A DNA stretch of 64,000 nucleotides from Serratia quinivorans (GCA_900457075.1 UGYN01000002.1:3968001-4032000); one strand, 5' to 3'; positions 1 to 9,896 are shown, numbered from the stretch's first letter. Notes: generated by a model from the sequence alone, not told the origin. Numbers and translations are program-made.

Positions 1-394
1 ATTCGCTATCAACGCCATTCTCCGCAAGCAGACGCGCAATGGCGAGACGACCATTAATTAGCTGAGTTTGAGTCGTTTTATCCACATTGATATTTTTAAT
101 TAAATTATTGTCTGTGAAGTTATAGCTGATATTTCCCTTTGAAATAACGATCCTGTTCATTTCAATTAACTGTTTTACCTGAGCCTTATACTCTTTAGAC
201 AGGGCAGCTTGCTTTTGTTGCTCACTCAGCTGTTTATCACGTTCGATTTGTGCCTTTTTATTGACTTCCACCGCCTCTCTGGCCTCACGAGCCTGAACGC
301 GTGATTTTTTAGCGGTTTTTTGCACTTTCGCCAGTTTCTTACTGTTGACCAATCCGGCTTTAAGCATCTGCTCTTGTAATGTTAGTTTTGTCAT
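1..394 (-). CDS. yaiL: YaiL-type DUF2058 protein, 3' end cut by window edge
   Basis: The first 131 codons are in the window, starting at an ATG at 394; the C-terminus lies beyond base 1. The product opens MTKLTLQEQMLKAGLVNSKK and is very rich in Lys, Gln, Glu and Arg for residues 1-75, as expected of an extended coiled-coil-like N-terminus. A segment follows with the conserved stretches VKQLIEMNRI and LINGRLAIARLL. These match E. coli YaiL (about 179 residues), a DUF2058 protein described as polynucleotide-associated but of unproven biochemical role. No signal peptide, so probably cytosolic. Family call is from recalled similarity. Confidence 0.85.
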   Translation of the reverse strand, partial: MTKLTLQEQMLKAGLVNSKKLAKVQKTAKKSRVQAREAREAVEVNKKAQIERDKQLSEQQKQAALSKEYKAQVKQLIEMNRIVISKGNISYNFTDNNLIKNINVDKTTQTQLINGRLAIARLLAENGVDSE

Positions 395-579
395 GTTCGT
401 TTCTAAAATCGAGTAAATAGTATCTGCGATTATACCTTTAATCCTGGAATCTGTGCCAGATTGTGGGAAGTGCTCACGCATCATGCTGATAACAGCGAAG
501 TATTTAGACGACGAAAATGGTTTAAGGCCTTGTGTGGCGCGGTTTTTGCGGATTTCGATAGTGGGGGGCAATAGGCTTA

Positions 580-654
580 TGGTGTCCCCGACTGGAATCG
601 AACCAGTAACTAGCCCTTAGGAGGGGCTTGTTATATCCGTTTAACTACGGGGAC
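580..654 (-). tRNA. argW: tRNA-Arg (anticodon CCU)
   Basis: Read on the minus strand, the acceptor arm GTCCCCG (654-648) pairs with CGGGGAC (590-584), followed by discriminator A and an encoded CCA (582-580). The T arm carries GGTTCGATTCC. The anticodon arm AGCCC-CTCCTAA-GGGCT presents CCT at 621-619, which decodes AGG. It is the argW counterpart and, as in E. coli, sits beside yfdC. No integrase or duplicated 3' end is visible next to it. Confidence 0.95.
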
Positions 655-784
655 GCTGCGGGCTGGCAACCTGAGGCTGCCGGGGCAGTATACCTTTTTT
701 TACCCGCAGAATAAGCGCTTAGCGGTGCGTTTGCTCATTCCATCGCCAATATGCACTGATTTTCGCGTGCTGCACTGACCGCGA

Positions 785-1714
785 TCACGGTTTTCTCGTC
801 CTGGCGGTCTGTTTTTCTGCCTCCAGCCGCGCCGCTTTGTTTTTATCGCTCATATCATTGCGGATCTGTGCATGGCTGATTAACGCAAAGATAAAGGTGC
901 CGCCGATAATGTTGCCGGCCAGCGTCGGAATGGCGAACGGGTAGATAAAATCTTGCCAGGGGATGACACCGCTAAACACCAGATAAAGGATCTCTACCGA
1001 TCCGACCACGATATGGGTCAGATCGCAGATCGCCACCAGATAGGTCATCAGGACGATCACCCAAATCTTGGCGGCCCCGGCGGAAGGGAACATCCACACC
1101 ATGGTGGCGATGATCCAGCCGGCCAAAATACCGTTGGCGAACATTTCTGACGGTGAATTTTGCATCACTTCTTCCGACAGGCTAACGAAGGCGCTGCGAG
1201 TGTTTTCATCAAAAATCGGCATGTGAATAAACGCCAGTGACACCAGCCCGGTGCCAATCAGGTTGCCGAGCAGCACCACGCCCCACAGGCGAAACAGGAT
1301 GACGAAATTTCTCGGCGTCGGTTTGTGCATGATCGGCAGTACGGCGGTCACGGTGTTTTCGGTAAACAGCTGCTGGCGGGCCATAATCACGATGATAAAG
1401 CCAAAGGTGTAGCCAATATTCTCGATAAAGAAGCGGCTGGGGTCGTCCGGCAACCGGGCGTGAAAAATACCCTTGGCCATCAGGGAGGCCCCCATCGACA
1501 GCCCGGCGGCCACCGCTGACCACAGCAAGGCCAGCCAGTCACGCTCCAGTTCTTTCTCACCCTCCATGCGGATCTGCTCATGCACCGCCGCCGCGCGTGA
1601 GGGCAGGTTCTGTTCCTTTACCTCGATTTCGCTCTTGCCCTGTTCATGCTCTTTGCTCTCCACCTGCAGAGGATCGTCGCTGTCCGTCTTCGGGCGCTGT
1701 TGTGAGTCGCTCAT
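785..1714 (-). CDS. yfdC: Formate/nitrite transporter family inner-membrane protein YfdC
   Basis: 309 residues from the ATG at 1714, chosen because AAGGAGAGAG lies just upstream and the length matches E. coli YfdC (310); an in-frame start at 1816 would add an unlikely leader. Residues 1-70 are hydrophilic and charged (cytosolic). Six or so membrane segments follow, with FocA/NirC-family features such as the small-residue-rich segment AGLSMGASLMAKG and the C-terminal LAGNIIGGTFIFALISH. The family forms pentameric channels for small monovalent anions; the YfdC substrate is not established. Its promoter would lie in the 240-bp gap shared with the divergent ccm operon. Confidence 0.92.
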   Translation of the reverse strand: MSDSQQRPKTDSDDPLQVESKEHEQGKSEIEVKEQNLPSRAAAVHEQIRMEGEKELERDWLALLWSAVAAGLSMGASLMAKGIFHARLPDDPSRFFIENIGYTFGFIIVIMARQQLFTENTVTAVLPIMHKPTPRNFVILFRLWGVVLLGNLIGTGLVSLAFIHMPIFDENTRSAFVSLSEEVMQNSPSEMFANGILAGWIIATMVWMFPSAGAAKIWVIVLMTYLVAICDLTHIVVGSVEILYLVFSGVIPWQDFIYPFAIPTLAGNIIGGTFIFALISHAQIRNDMSDKNKAARLEAEKQTARTRKP

Positions 1715-1953
1715 TATCTGCTCTCTCCTTAAACTGCTGCCGGGGTCACGGATTAAGCATAGCTGGCCCATCGGTAGGCCGAAAGCCAGGTCGCAAATTG
1801 CAGAAAAAAGTAACAAGAGTTTAACGCCGCCGGTTTTTTCTTCGCATTATTGATCTGGGGCGCAATATTACCCCTATTGGAGTAGCTGAGTGCCCTGCGG
1901 CGGGCTACGTGCCGCAGATGGCTTATGCTATGATCGCTATCCCAAAGAAAAAT

Positions 1954-2598
1954 ATGAGTTCTCCGATGCTGGAAGCTAAAAATCTGAGTTGCGTCCGCGA
2001 TGAACGCACCCTGTTTAGCGCGTTAAGCTTTACGGTGAAACCGGGCGATATTATTCAGGTGGAAGGGCCGAACGGTGCGGGCAAAACCAGCCTGCTGCGC
2101 ATTTTGGCCGGCCTGGCGCGCCCGGAGGGCGGTGAAGTCCACTGGCACGGGCAAAATACGTTGCGCCATCGTGAACGTTACCATCAGGATTTGTTGTTCC
2201 TTGGCCATCAGCCGGGGATTAAAACCATGTTAACGCCCTTTGAGAACCTGCAGTTTTACCAGGCGGTGAGTAGCGTTCCCGATCGTCAGGCCATTTGGCA
2301 GGCGCTGGAGCAGGTAGGGTTAGTGGGTTATGAGGATTTACCGGTGGCGCAGCTTTCCGCCGGGCAGCAACGCCGGGTTGCCCTGGCGCGTTTGTGGCTC
2401 AGCGACAGCCCGTTGTGGATCCTGGATGAGCCGCTGACGGCCATCGACAAGCAGGGCGTGGCTGAATTAATTAGCCTTTTTGAGCAACATGCGCAGCAGG
2501 GCGGCATGGTATTGTTGACCACCCATCAGGATTTGGCCGGCGTAACTCAGGCGGTAGGTAAAATCAGCCTGACGGAAAACCGCATGGAGACTGTTTGA
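1954..2598 (+). CDS. ccmA: Heme exporter ATP-binding protein CcmA
   Basis: Cytosolic ATPase of the CcmABCD complex, which drives release of heme-loaded CcmE in System I cytochrome c maturation. ABC motifs are all present: Walker [10 protein letters not shown] (about residues 38-46), signature [14 protein letters not shown], Walker B LWILDEPL and the switch His in TTHQD. The ATG at 1954 gives 214 residues (E. coli 207) and follows an AAAGAAA stretch; an internal ATG at 1966 is the main alternative and a start at 1909 would add an unrelated leader. First gene of the ccm operon; its stop overlaps the ccmB start (TGATG). Confidence 0.95.
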   Translation: MSSPMLEAKNLSCVRDERTLFSALSFTVKPGDIIQVEGPNGAGKTSLLRILAGLARPEGGEVHWHGQNTLRHRERYHQDLLFLGHQPGIKTMLTPFENLQFYQAVSSVPDRQAIWQALEQVGLVGYEDLPVAQLSAGQQRRVALARLWLSDSPLWILDEPLTAIDKQGVAELISLFEQHAQQGGMVLLTTHQDLAGVTQAVGKISLTENRMETV

Positions 2599-3257
2599 TG
2601 TTTTTGACCGTATTGCGCCGCGAGCTGAAGATTGCCTTTCGCAAAGGGTCGGAAATCGTTAATCCGCTGTGGTTCTTTCTGATTGTTATCACGCTGTTTC
2701 CGTTAGGGATTGGGCCGGAGCCGCAGTTACTGGCGCGTATATCTCCGGGGATTATTTGGGTCGCTGCGCTGCTGGCGGCGCTGTTGTCGCTGGAACGCTT
2801 GTTTCGCGATGACTTTCTTGATGGCTCGCTGGAGCAACTGCTGTTGCTGCCGACGCCGCTGCCAATGACGGTGTTAGGCAAAGTATGTGCTCACTGGGTG
2901 GTAACAGGCCTACCCCTGTTAATCCTGTCGCCGCTGGTGGCGTTGCTGCTGTCGTTGGATATCAATACCTGGCTGGCGGTGGCATTTACGCTGCTGCTGG
3001 GTACGCCGACGCTGAGTCTGATTGGCGCTATCGGCGTGGCGCTGACCGTCGGGCTGCGCAAGGGCGGCGTGCTGCTTAGCCTGCTGGTGCTGCCGCTGTA
3101 TATCCCGGTGTTGATATTTTCCACCGCGGCCATCGATGCCGCCTCTATGGGGATGCCAATAGACGGTTACCTGGCGATTCTGGGCGCCATGCTGGCGGGC
3201 AGCATCACGCTGGCACCGTTCGCTACCGCAGCAGCGCTGCGAGTGAGCGTGCACTAG
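2598..3257 (+). CDS. ccmB: Heme exporter permease CcmB
   Basis: 219-residue polytopic membrane protein with about six transmembrane segments, the permease partner of CcmA. The N-terminus [20 protein letters not shown] and the segment RDDFLDGSLEQLLLLPTPL match E. coli CcmB (220 residues). The ATG at 2598 overlaps the ccmA stop codon, which indicates translational coupling. A 109-bp gap follows before ccmC, the only sizeable gap in the operon; no clear promoter or terminator is seen in it. Confidence 0.95.
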   Translation: MFLTVLRRELKIAFRKGSEIVNPLWFFLIVITLFPLGIGPEPQLLARISPGIIWVAALLAALLSLERLFRDDFLDGSLEQLLLLPTPLPMTVLGKVCAHWVVTGLPLLILSPLVALLLSLDINTWLAVAFTLLLGTPTLSLIGAIGVALTVGLRKGGVLLSLLVLPLYIPVLIFSTAAIDAASMGMPIDGYLAILGAMLAGSITLAPFATAAALRVSVH

Positions 3258-3366
3258 CTAACATATTGAAATGCGGGTTAACGCCATCAAGAGCGTGTTG
3301 CACCGCACCAGTAATTTTCGTCGCCTTGGTCAACAGGGCGGCCACCGTATAAATTTACCGTGAGCA

Positions 3367-4113
3367 ATGACGACAATGTGGAAATGGTTACATCAGTTTG
3401 CCCAGCCTGAACGGCTGTATCGTGTCTGTGGCCGCTTTATCCCCTGGCTGGGGCTGGCCGGAGCGGCCTGCCTGCTGTTGGGTTGGGTATGGGGCTTTGG
3501 TTTCGCACCCAAGGATTATCAGCAGGGCGACAGCTTCCGCATCATGTATATCCATGTGCCGGCCGCCATGTGGTCGATGGGGATCTATGGCTCCATGGCA
3601 GTAGCGGCATTTATCGGCCTGGTGTGGCAGATGAAAATGTCCGATACGGTGGTCGCGGCGATGGCGCCGGTCGGCGCGGTATTTACCTTTATTGCCCTGG
3701 TCACCGGTTCTGCCTGGGGCAAGCCGATGTGGGGCACCTGGTGGGTGTGGGACGCACGCCTGACCTCCGAGCTGGTGTTGCTGTTCTTGTATATCGGCAT
3801 TATCGCGTTGTACAACGCCTTTGAGGATCGCCGCCTGGCGGGCCGCGCCGCCGGTATTCTGGTGCTGGTGGGGGTGGTGAACATCCCGATTATTCATTTC
3901 TCGGTCGAATGGTGGAACACGTTGCATCAGGGGTCGACCAATATGCAACAGAGCATCGCGCCAAGCATGCGCACCCCGCTGCGCTGGGCGATCCTCGGCT
4001 ACCTGCTGTTCTTCATTACTCTTACTTTGATGCGCCTGCGCAATTTGATTTTGTCTCAGGAAAGTCAGCGTCCGTGGGTCGCCGGGCTGGTCAATAAGGA
4101 GCGCCAACCATGA
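3367..4113 (+). CDS. ccmC: Heme exporter protein CcmC (heme handling, WWD domain)
   Basis: 248-residue inner-membrane protein with six predicted membrane segments. It carries the tryptophan-rich heme-handling WWD motif WGTWWVWDARLTSELVLL and the conserved His in YIHVPAAMWS that helps ligate heme. CcmC presents heme to the periplasmic chaperone CcmE. An alternative ATG three codons in (3376) would give exactly the E. coli length of 245. The 3' end overlaps ccmD by ATGA. Confidence 0.96.
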   Translation: MTTMWKWLHQFAQPERLYRVCGRFIPWLGLAGAACLLLGWVWGFGFAPKDYQQGDSFRIMYIHVPAAMWSMGIYGSMAVAAFIGLVWQMKMSDTVVAAMAPVGAVFTFIALVTGSAWGKPMWGTWWVWDARLTSELVLLFLYIGIIALYNAFEDRRLAGRAAGILVLVGVVNIPIIHFSVEWWNTLHQGSTNMQQSIAPSMRTPLRWAILGYLLFFITLTLMRLRNLILSQESQRPWVAGLVNKERQP

Positions 4114-4346
4114 ATGCCGCATTTACTTCCTGGCAGGCGTTTTTCGCCATGGGGGGCTACGCCTTCTACGTCTGGCTGGCGGTGGCCGTTACGCTGCTCT
4201 CGCTGCTGGGCCTGGTGGCGCATACTTTCTGGCAGCGCCAGCAATTGCTCGATGAGATCGGCCGCCGTCAGGCGCGCGAACGGCGCATTCGTCAGTCGCA
4301 GCAGTCGAAACAAAAATCCGCCAACCCGCGGGAGAAATCATTGTGA
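4110..4346 (+). CDS. ccmD: Heme exporter protein CcmD
   Basis: Small (78-residue) single-span membrane protein. The family signature [18 protein letters not shown] leads into the transmembrane helix, followed by a very basic cytosolic tail ([20 protein letters not shown]). CcmD binds the CcmABC complex and is needed to release holo-CcmE. It overlaps ccmC upstream and ccmE downstream by four bases each, so the three are probably translationally coupled. Confidence 0.93.
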   Translation: MNAAFTSWQAFFAMGGYAFYVWLAVAVTLLSLLGLVAHTFWQRQQLLDEIGRRQARERRIRQSQQSKQKSANPREKSL

Positions 4347-4837
4347 ATCCACGTCGTAAAAGTCGCCTGTATCTGGCGATCGTAGTGCTGATCGGCGTTG
4401 CGCTTACCGCGACCCTGATGCTGTATGCGCTGCGCTCCAACATCGATCTGTTTTATACCCCGAGCGAAATTCTGCAGGGCAAGGGCGAAAATCATGAGAA
4501 GCCGGAAGTGGGCCAACGCCTGCGTATCGGCGGCATGGTGATGCCTGGTTCGGTAAAACGCGATCAGAAAACGCTGCAGGTCAGCTTCAAGGTCTACGAT
4601 GCGCGCGGTGCCATCGATGTCACCTACACCGGTATTTTGCCGGACTTGTTCCGTGAGGGGCAGGGCGTGGTGGCGCAGGGCGTATTGGGCGAAGGCAACG
4701 TGGTGAACGCGCGCGAAGTGCTGGCGAAACACGATGAAAAATACACTCCGCCGGAGGTGGCCGACGCAATGAAAGAAAACCATAAGGGGCCGGCTTCGGC
4801 TTACGCCACCCCGCAGAACGAGGGCGCTAAATCATGA
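4343..4837 (+). CDS. ccmE: Periplasmic heme chaperone CcmE
   Basis: 164 residues starting with GTG at 4343 inside the ccmD stop. One N-terminal membrane anchor (residues 8-30) is followed by an OB-fold periplasmic domain. The covalent heme attachment residue His130 is present in [13 protein letters not shown], with Tyr134 as the partner residue. CcmE receives heme from CcmC and passes it to CcmF/CcmH. The disordered C-terminal tail is typical of the family. Confidence 0.96.
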   Translation: MNPRRKSRLYLAIVVLIGVALTATLMLYALRSNIDLFYTPSEILQGKGENHEKPEVGQRLRIGGMVMPGSVKRDQKTLQVSFKVYDARGAIDVTYTGILPDLFREGQGVVAQGVLGEGNVVNAREVLAKHDEKYTPPEVADAMKENHKGPASAYATPQNEGAKS

Positions 4838-6804
4838 TGCCGGAAACGGGAAGTTTTCTGCTGTGTCTGGCGCTGGCGATTTCGCTACTGCTGAGCATTT
4901 ACCCGCAGTGGGGCGCAGCGCGTCAGGATCGCCGCATGATGGCGGTGGCGCGTCCGCTGACCTACGGCATGTTTGCCGCTATCGCGCTGGCGTTCATCTG
5001 CCTGGTGCATGCCTTTGTGGTCAATGATTTTACCGTGGCTTATGTGGCCGCCAACTCCAACACGCAACTGCCGGTTTATTACCGCATCGCCGCCACCTGG
5101 GGCGCCCATGAAGGGTCACTGCTGCTGTGGGTGTTGCTGCTCAGCTGTTGGTCACTGGCGGTGGCGTTGTGCAGCCGTGCGATGCCGCAAGACGCGGTGG
5201 CGCGCGTGCTGTCGGTGATGGGCATGATTACCGCGGGTTTCCTGCTGTTCATTATCATGACCTCCAACCCGTTCACCCGCACCTTGCCGAATTTCCCGAT
5301 CGACGGCAGTGACCTCAATCCACTGCTGCAGGATATCGGCCTGATTTTCCACCCCCCACTGCTGTACATGGGCTATGTCGGCTTCTCGGTGGCCTTTGCT
5401 TTTGCTATTGCCTCACTGATGGCCGGACGGCTGGATACCGCCTGGGCACGTTGGTCGCGTCCCTGGACTACCGCGGCCTGGGTGTTCCTCACCATGGGTA
5501 TCGTGCTGGGCTCAGCCTGGGCTTATTACGAACTGGGCTGGGGCGGCTGGTGGTTCTGGGATCCGGTAGAGAACGCTTCATTTATGCCGTGGCTGGCCGG
5601 TACGGCGCTAATGCACTCGCTGGCGGTGACCGAAAAACGCGGGACTTTCAAGGCCTGGACGGTGCTGCTGGCGATTACCGCCTTCTCGCTGTGCTTGCTG
5701 GGCACCTTCCTGGTGCGTTCCGGCGTGCTGGTGTCGGTACACTCCTTTGCCTCCGATCCGGCGCGCGGCATGTTTATCCTCGCCTATCTGGTGATTGTGA
5801 TCGGCGGTTCGTTGCTGCTGTACGCGGTCAAAGGCGGCCAGGTGCGCAGCCGGGTGCAGCATGAAACCTTCTCGCGTGAAACCTTCCTGTTGGGCAACAA
5901 CGTACTGTTGATTGCCGCGACGCTGGTGGTATTGCTGGGCACGCTGTTGCCGCTGGTGCATAAACAGCTTGGCCTGGGCAGTATTTCTATCGGCGAGCCG
6001 TTCTTCAATACCATGTTTACCTGGCTGATGGCCCCGATGGCCTTGCTGATGGGCATCGGCCCGTTGGTGCGCTGGCGCCGTGATGAACCGACCAAGCTGT
6101 GGCGTCGCCTGAGCGTGGCGCTGGTGATTACGCTGGTGCTGTCAGTCCTGTTGCCGTGGCTGTTGCAAGACAGCATCGCCGGTATGACGGTGGTGGGGCT
6201 GATTATGGCGGTTTGGGTCATTATCCTGACGCTGATGGAACTGCACGAACGTGCTACTCATCGCCACGGTTTTTGGCGTGGCCTGAGCCATCTTTCCCGC
6301 AGTCACTGGGGCATGGTGCTGGGTCACCTTGGCGTCGCGGTGACGGTAATCGGTATTGCCTTTAGCCAGAACTACAGCGTGGAACGCGACGTCCGCATGA
6401 AGGCTGGCGACAGCGTGGATATCCATAACTATCACTTTGTGTTCCGTGATGTGCACGATATCCGTGGGCCGAACTATACCGGCGGCGTCGGTATCATCGA
6501 CGTCACGCGTAACGGCAAGCCGGAAGCGACGCTGCACGCGGAGAAACGCTACTACAGCGTGGCGCGCAGCATGATGACCGAAGCGGCTATCGACGGCGGC
6601 TTCAGCCGTGACCTGTATGCGGCACTGGGCGAAGAGCTGGACGACGGCTCCTGGGCCGTGCGGTTGTACTATAAACCCTTCGTCCGCTGGATCTGGTTCG
6701 GTGGGGTATTTATGGCGGTCGGCGGCATCCTGTGTATTCTCGACCCGCGCTATCGGATGAGCAAAAAACTCAAGCGTGAAGGCAAGCTGGAGGAGCAGGC
6801 ATGA
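4834..6804 (+). CDS. ccmF: Cytochrome c heme lyase subunit CcmF
   Basis: 656-residue polytopic protein with more than a dozen membrane segments and a C-terminal periplasmic domain. It has the WWD motif [20 protein letters not shown] and conserved periplasmic His-containing loops ([23 protein letters not shown]). CcmF works with CcmH/CcmI as the synthetase that joins heme to CXXCH motifs of apocytochrome c. Two adjacent ATGs (4834, 4837) could start it. It overlaps ccmE and dsbE by four bases each. Confidence 0.96.
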   Translation: MMPETGSFLLCLALAISLLLSIYPQWGAARQDRRMMAVARPLTYGMFAAIALAFICLVHAFVVNDFTVAYVAANSNTQLPVYYRIAATWGAHEGSLLLWVLLLSCWSLAVALCSRAMPQDAVARVLSVMGMITAGFLLFIIMTSNPFTRTLPNFPIDGSDLNPLLQDIGLIFHPPLLYMGYVGFSVAFAFAIASLMAGRLDTAWARWSRPWTTAAWVFLTMGIVLGSAWAYYELGWGGWWFWDPVENASFMPWLAGTALMHSLAVTEKRGTFKAWTVLLAITAFSLCLLGTFLVRSGVLVSVHSFASDPARGMFILAYLVIVIGGSLLLYAVKGGQVRSRVQHETFSRETFLLGNNVLLIAATLVVLLGTLLPLVHKQLGLGSISIGEPFFNTMFTWLMAPMALLMGIGPLVRWRRDEPTKLWRRLSVALVITLVLSVLLPWLLQDSIAGMTVVGLIMAVWVIILTLMELHERATHRHGFWRGLSHLSRSHWGMVLGHLGVAVTVIGIAFSQNYSVERDVRMKAGDSVDIHNYHFVFRDVHDIRGPNYTGGVGIIDVTRNGKPEATLHAEKRYYSVARSMMTEAAIDGGFSRDLYAALGEELDDGSWAVRLYYKPFVRWIWFGGVFMAVGGILCILDPRYRMSKKLKREGKLEEQA

Positions 6805-7352
6805 ACCGTAAACTGCTGTTTATCCCGTTAATCCTGTTCCTGCTGCTGGTGGCGGCGTTTATGGTGCAACTGACGCGCAATGCCGGTGGCGAGGATCCGA
6901 CCATGCTGGAGTCGGCGCTGATCGGCAAACCGGTACCGGCCTTCAAACTGGAATCGCTCGAAAGCCCCGGCAAGACTTACGATCAGGCGGTGCTGCGCAA
7001 TGGCAAACCCATGCTGCTGAACGTCTGGGCCACCTGGTGCCCGACCTGCCGTGCCGAACATCAATATCTCAATACGTTGGCCGCGCGCGGTATCCGCGTA
7101 GTGGGGCTGAACTATAAAGACGATCGCAGCAAGGCGGTGACCTGGCTAAATTCGCTGGGTAACCCTTATGCGCTCAGCCTGTATGACGGCGACGGCATGC
7201 TGGGGCTGGATCTGGGCGTGTATGGCGCGCCGGAAACCTTCCTGATCGACGGACAAGGCATTATTCGCTATCGCCACGCCGGGGATATGAATGAGCGCGT
7301 CTGGCAGCAGGAAGTGTTGCCGCTGTACAAAAAATACGGGGGTGAGGCATGA
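6801..7352 (+). CDS. dsbE: Thiol:disulfide interchange protein DsbE/CcmG
   Basis: 183-residue membrane-anchored periplasmic thioredoxin-like protein. An N-terminal hydrophobic anchor (residues 4-22) precedes a TlpA-type fold with the redox motif WCPTC (Cys80, Cys83) and the cis-Pro region YGAPETFLID. Family role: reduces the CXXCH disulfide of apocytochrome c, directly or through CcmH, using electrons from DsbD. Four-base overlaps with ccmF and ccmH. Confidence 0.95.
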   Translation: MNRKLLFIPLILFLLLVAAFMVQLTRNAGGEDPTMLESALIGKPVPAFKLESLESPGKTYDQAVLRNGKPMLLNVWATWCPTCRAEHQYLNTLAARGIRVVGLNYKDDRSKAVTWLNSLGNPYALSLYDGDGMLGLDLGVYGAPETFLIDGQGIIRYRHAGDMNERVWQQEVLPLYKKYGGEA

Positions 7353-7822
7353 GGCTGATGACCCTGGTCTTCGCTCTGCTGCTGAGCTGGAGCGCGGCTG
7401 CGGCTATTGATACCTATCAGTTCAAATCGGTGGAGCAGGAACAGCAATACCGTGAACTAACCGAGCAGCTGCGCTGCCCGAAATGCCAGAACAACAGCAT
7501 TGCCGACTCTAACGCCATCATTGCGGCGGACATGCGCACCAAGGTGTATGAGCTGATGATGCAGGGGCAGAGTAAGCCGCAGATCATCGATTACATGGTG
7601 GCGCGCTACGGCAATTTCGTCACCTACGAACCGCCGGTGACGCCGGCGACGCTGATCCTGTGGCTTGGCCCGTTGCTGTTTGTGCTGATCGGCGGGGCGG
7701 TAGTGATACTGCGCACTCGCCGTCGCCGCGCCGGTGCTGCTAACGCTAACGATGAATTCTCCGAGCAGGAGCAACAGCGTTTGGCAGCGCTGCTGAAAGA
7801 GACTGACAGGAAGAAACCCTAA
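7349..7822 (+). CDS. ccmH: Cytochrome c maturation protein CcmH (short form)
   Basis: 157-residue protein with a signal sequence (residues 1-19), the thiol motif LRCPKCQ (Cys43, Cys46) and one membrane span around residues 100-120 (TLILWLGPLLFVLIGGAVV). In E. coli CcmH is a fusion with a TPR domain (about 350 residues); here the TPR part is the next gene. CcmH handles the thiols of apocytochrome c for CcmF. Its TAA overlaps the ccmI start by one base. Confidence 0.94.
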   Translation: MRLMTLVFALLLSWSAAAAIDTYQFKSVEQEQQYRELTEQLRCPKCQNNSIADSNAIIAADMRTKVYELMMQGQSKPQIIDYMVARYGNFVTYEPPVTPATLILWLGPLLFVLIGGAVVILRTRRRRAGAANANDEFSEQEQQRLAALLKETDRKKP

Positions 7823-9033
7823 TGGCTTTTTGGCTGATTATTATTGTATTGCTGGTCGGCGCTGCGGCGTTACTGGTGGTGCCGGCGATGCGTCAAAGTG
7901 ACAAAAGCACTGCCGCTAGCCGCGATACGCTGAATAAAGCATTTTATCAGGATCGTCTGCACGAACTGGAGCAGGACGAGGATCAGGGCGTGGTTACCGA
8001 GCGTCCGGAGATGGTGAAGGAACTGCAGCAAAATCTGCTCAATGATATCCCCGGTCAGCAGGACGTGCAGGCGAAGCCGATCAATCGTTGGGCGCTGGTG
8101 CCCGGCGTAGCGTTACTGGTGGTGGTCACCCTGGGCTTCTATCTGAAAACCGGTGGGTTGGCGCAGGTGCTGGACTGGCAGCAGGTGGAAGCTCAAATGC
8201 CGGAACTGCGCGCTCGGGTTAGCAATGAGCGCGCCCAACCGCTGAGCATGGAAGAGATTGCTCGTCTCGGCCTGGGGCTGCGTACTGCGTTGCAACAGGA
8301 CGACCGCAATATCAACGACTGGATGATGCTGGGCCGGGTCGGCATGGCATTGAATAACGCCACCACCGCCACTCAGGCATTCGCCCATGCTTATCAACTC
8401 GATCCGAATAGTCTGGAAGTGCGCCTCGGTTATGCGGAAGTCTTGACGCGCTCTAACGATCCAGAGGATAACAAGCAGGCCACCCAGATGCTGCGCAAGA
8501 TGATCGCCGAAGATCATACCAATCTGCGCGTGTTGAGCCTGTTGGCGTTTAATTCCTTTGAGCAGGGCGATTTCAAGCAGGCTATTGGTGCCTGGCAGGT
8601 CATGCTGAAACTGTTGCCGGCCAATGATCAACGCGCCGAAGTGATAAAGCGCAGTATTGCACAAGCAAAAACACAGGCAGGCGGAGAAACTGTTAAACTT
8701 GGCGTTAACGTGACGTTATCGCCGCAGGCGACTAACGCTTTGCCGCCGCAGGGGACGCTGGTAATCTCGGTGACCGATGGCGCCAATCCGGTGCCGGTGG
8801 CGGTAAAACAACTGCCTTTAAGCCGTTTCCCCCTGTCATTCTCTTTGGATGACAGCAATGCCATGATGCCTGAGCGGCTGCTTTCGGCCCAGCATCAGGT
8901 CAAGGTGCGGGTGCGGATTTCTCAGGACGGTCTGGCCACGCCACAGGCGGGTGACTGGTTCGGTGAGAGCGCGCTGCAGAATTTCAGCGGTAAAGAGCGG
9001 ATTGACGTTCAGATAAACAAACAGGTCCCCTGA
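7822..9033 (+). CDS. ccmI: Apocytochrome c chaperone CcmI (TPR protein)
   Basis: 403 residues. Two N-terminal membrane segments (residues 2-23 and about 93-110) flank a cytosolic leucine-zipper-like loop. A periplasmic TPR domain follows (about 130-290), with repeat-like helices such as NDWMMLGRVGMALNNATTATQAFAHAYQ split by conserved positions, then a C-terminal beta-rich domain. CcmI binds the C-terminus of apocytochrome c and delivers it to CcmF/CcmH. It corresponds to the C-terminal half of E. coli CcmH plus extra sequence. Last gene of the ccm operon; mlaA follows 35 bp later. Confidence 0.92.
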   Translation: MAFWLIIIVLLVGAAALLVVPAMRQSDKSTAASRDTLNKAFYQDRLHELEQDEDQGVVTERPEMVKELQQNLLNDIPGQQDVQAKPINRWALVPGVALLVVVTLGFYLKTGGLAQVLDWQQVEAQMPELRARVSNERAQPLSMEEIARLGLGLRTALQQDDRNINDWMMLGRVGMALNNATTATQAFAHAYQLDPNSLEVRLGYAEVLTRSNDPEDNKQATQMLRKMIAEDHTNLRVLSLLAFNSFEQGDFKQAIGAWQVMLKLLPANDQRAEVIKRSIAQAKTQAGGETVKLGVNVTLSPQATNALPPQGTLVISVTDGANPVPVAVKQLPLSRFPLSFSLDDSNAMMPERLLSAQHQVKVRVRISQDGLATPQAGDWFGESALQNFSGKERIDVQINKQVP

Positions 9034-9068
9034 ATAAAAAGACCGAACGTGTTTTCATGGAGAAGAAT

Positions 9069-9827
9069 ATGAACTTTCGCCTGACTGGGCTGGCTTTCAC
9101 AACGGTGTTATTGGTGGGCTGTGCCAGCACGCCACAAGATGAACCACAAGGGCGATCCGATCCTCTGGAAGGATTTAACCGGACGATGTTCAACTTTAAC
9201 TATAACGTCCTGGATCCGTATGTCCTGCGCCCGGTGGCCGTGGCCTGGCGTGACTATCTGCCGATGCCGGCGCGTAATGGCATCAGCAACTTCACCTCCA
9301 ACCTGGAAGAGCCGGCCAGCATGGTCAACTCCTTCCTGAAAGGTGATCCGTACAAGGGGATGATCCACTTTAACCGTTTCTTCCTCAACACCCTGTTGGG
9401 GATGGGCGGCCTGATCGACGTGGCTGGCATGGCTAACCCGAAACTGGCACGCGAAGAGCCGAACCGTTTCGGCAGCACTCTGGGGCACTACGGTGTCGGC
9501 TATGGTCCTTATGTGATGTTGCCGGGCTATGGCAGTTTCACCCTGCGTGAAGAGGGCGGTGACTGGGCAGATGACCTTTATCCGGTGCTGAGCTACCTGA
9601 CCTTCTGGATGTCGGCAGGCAAGTGGGTGGTTGAGGGGATTGAAACCCGTGCCGAGCTGCTCGATTCCGACGGCCTGTTGCGTAACTCTTCCGATCCATA
9701 CCTGATGGTGCGTGAGGCCTACTTCCAGCGCAACGATTTCCTGGCGAACGGTGGTTCACTGAAACCGGAAGTTAACCCGAACGCCCAGGCGATCCAGGGT
9801 GATTTGGACGAGATCGACTCGCAATAA
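9069..9827 (+). CDS. mlaA: Phospholipid-binding lipoprotein MlaA (VacJ)
   Basis: 252 residues from the ATG at 9069 (GGAGAAG just upstream). A lipoprotein signal ends in LLVGCAS, with Cys18 as the lipidation site. The mature protein has VacJ-family stretches DPLEGFNRTMFNFNYN and NTLLGMGGLIDVAGMAN. MlaA sits in the outer membrane with OmpC/F and removes mislocalised outer-leaflet phospholipids, handing them to MlaC. The gene is followed by a strong intrinsic terminator. Confidence 0.95.
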   Translation: MNFRLTGLAFTTVLLVGCASTPQDEPQGRSDPLEGFNRTMFNFNYNVLDPYVLRPVAVAWRDYLPMPARNGISNFTSNLEEPASMVNSFLKGDPYKGMIHFNRFFLNTLLGMGGLIDVAGMANPKLAREEPNRFGSTLGHYGVGYGPYVMLPGYGSFTLREEGGDWADDLYPVLSYLTFWMSAGKWVVEGIETRAELLDSDGLLRNSSDPYLMVREAYFQRNDFLANGGSLKPEVNPNAQAIQGDLDEIDSQ

Positions 9828-9848
9828 CTTCGGTTAGCGAACAGAAAC

Positions 9849-9874
9849 AACCCGTCGACTGGCGGGTTTTTTTT
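9849..9874 (+). terminator. Intrinsic terminator downstream of mlaA
   Basis: Stem AACCCG/CGGGTT around a short loop, followed by eight consecutive T residues, about 20 bp after the mlaA stop codon. Confidence 0.85.
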
Positions 9875-9896
9875 CGCCCGGCAAATAGTAGGCAAT

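Noticed and set aside
580..654. tRNA-Arg(CCU) as an occupied integration site
   Set aside because: No integrase, attachment-site duplication or foreign composition adjoins it; yfdC follows as in the E. coli backbone.
3388..4122. Long antisense open frames across ccmC and other GC-rich genes
   Set aside because: They are codon-shadow frames of high-GC genes with Arg/His/Gln-rich products and no binding sites.
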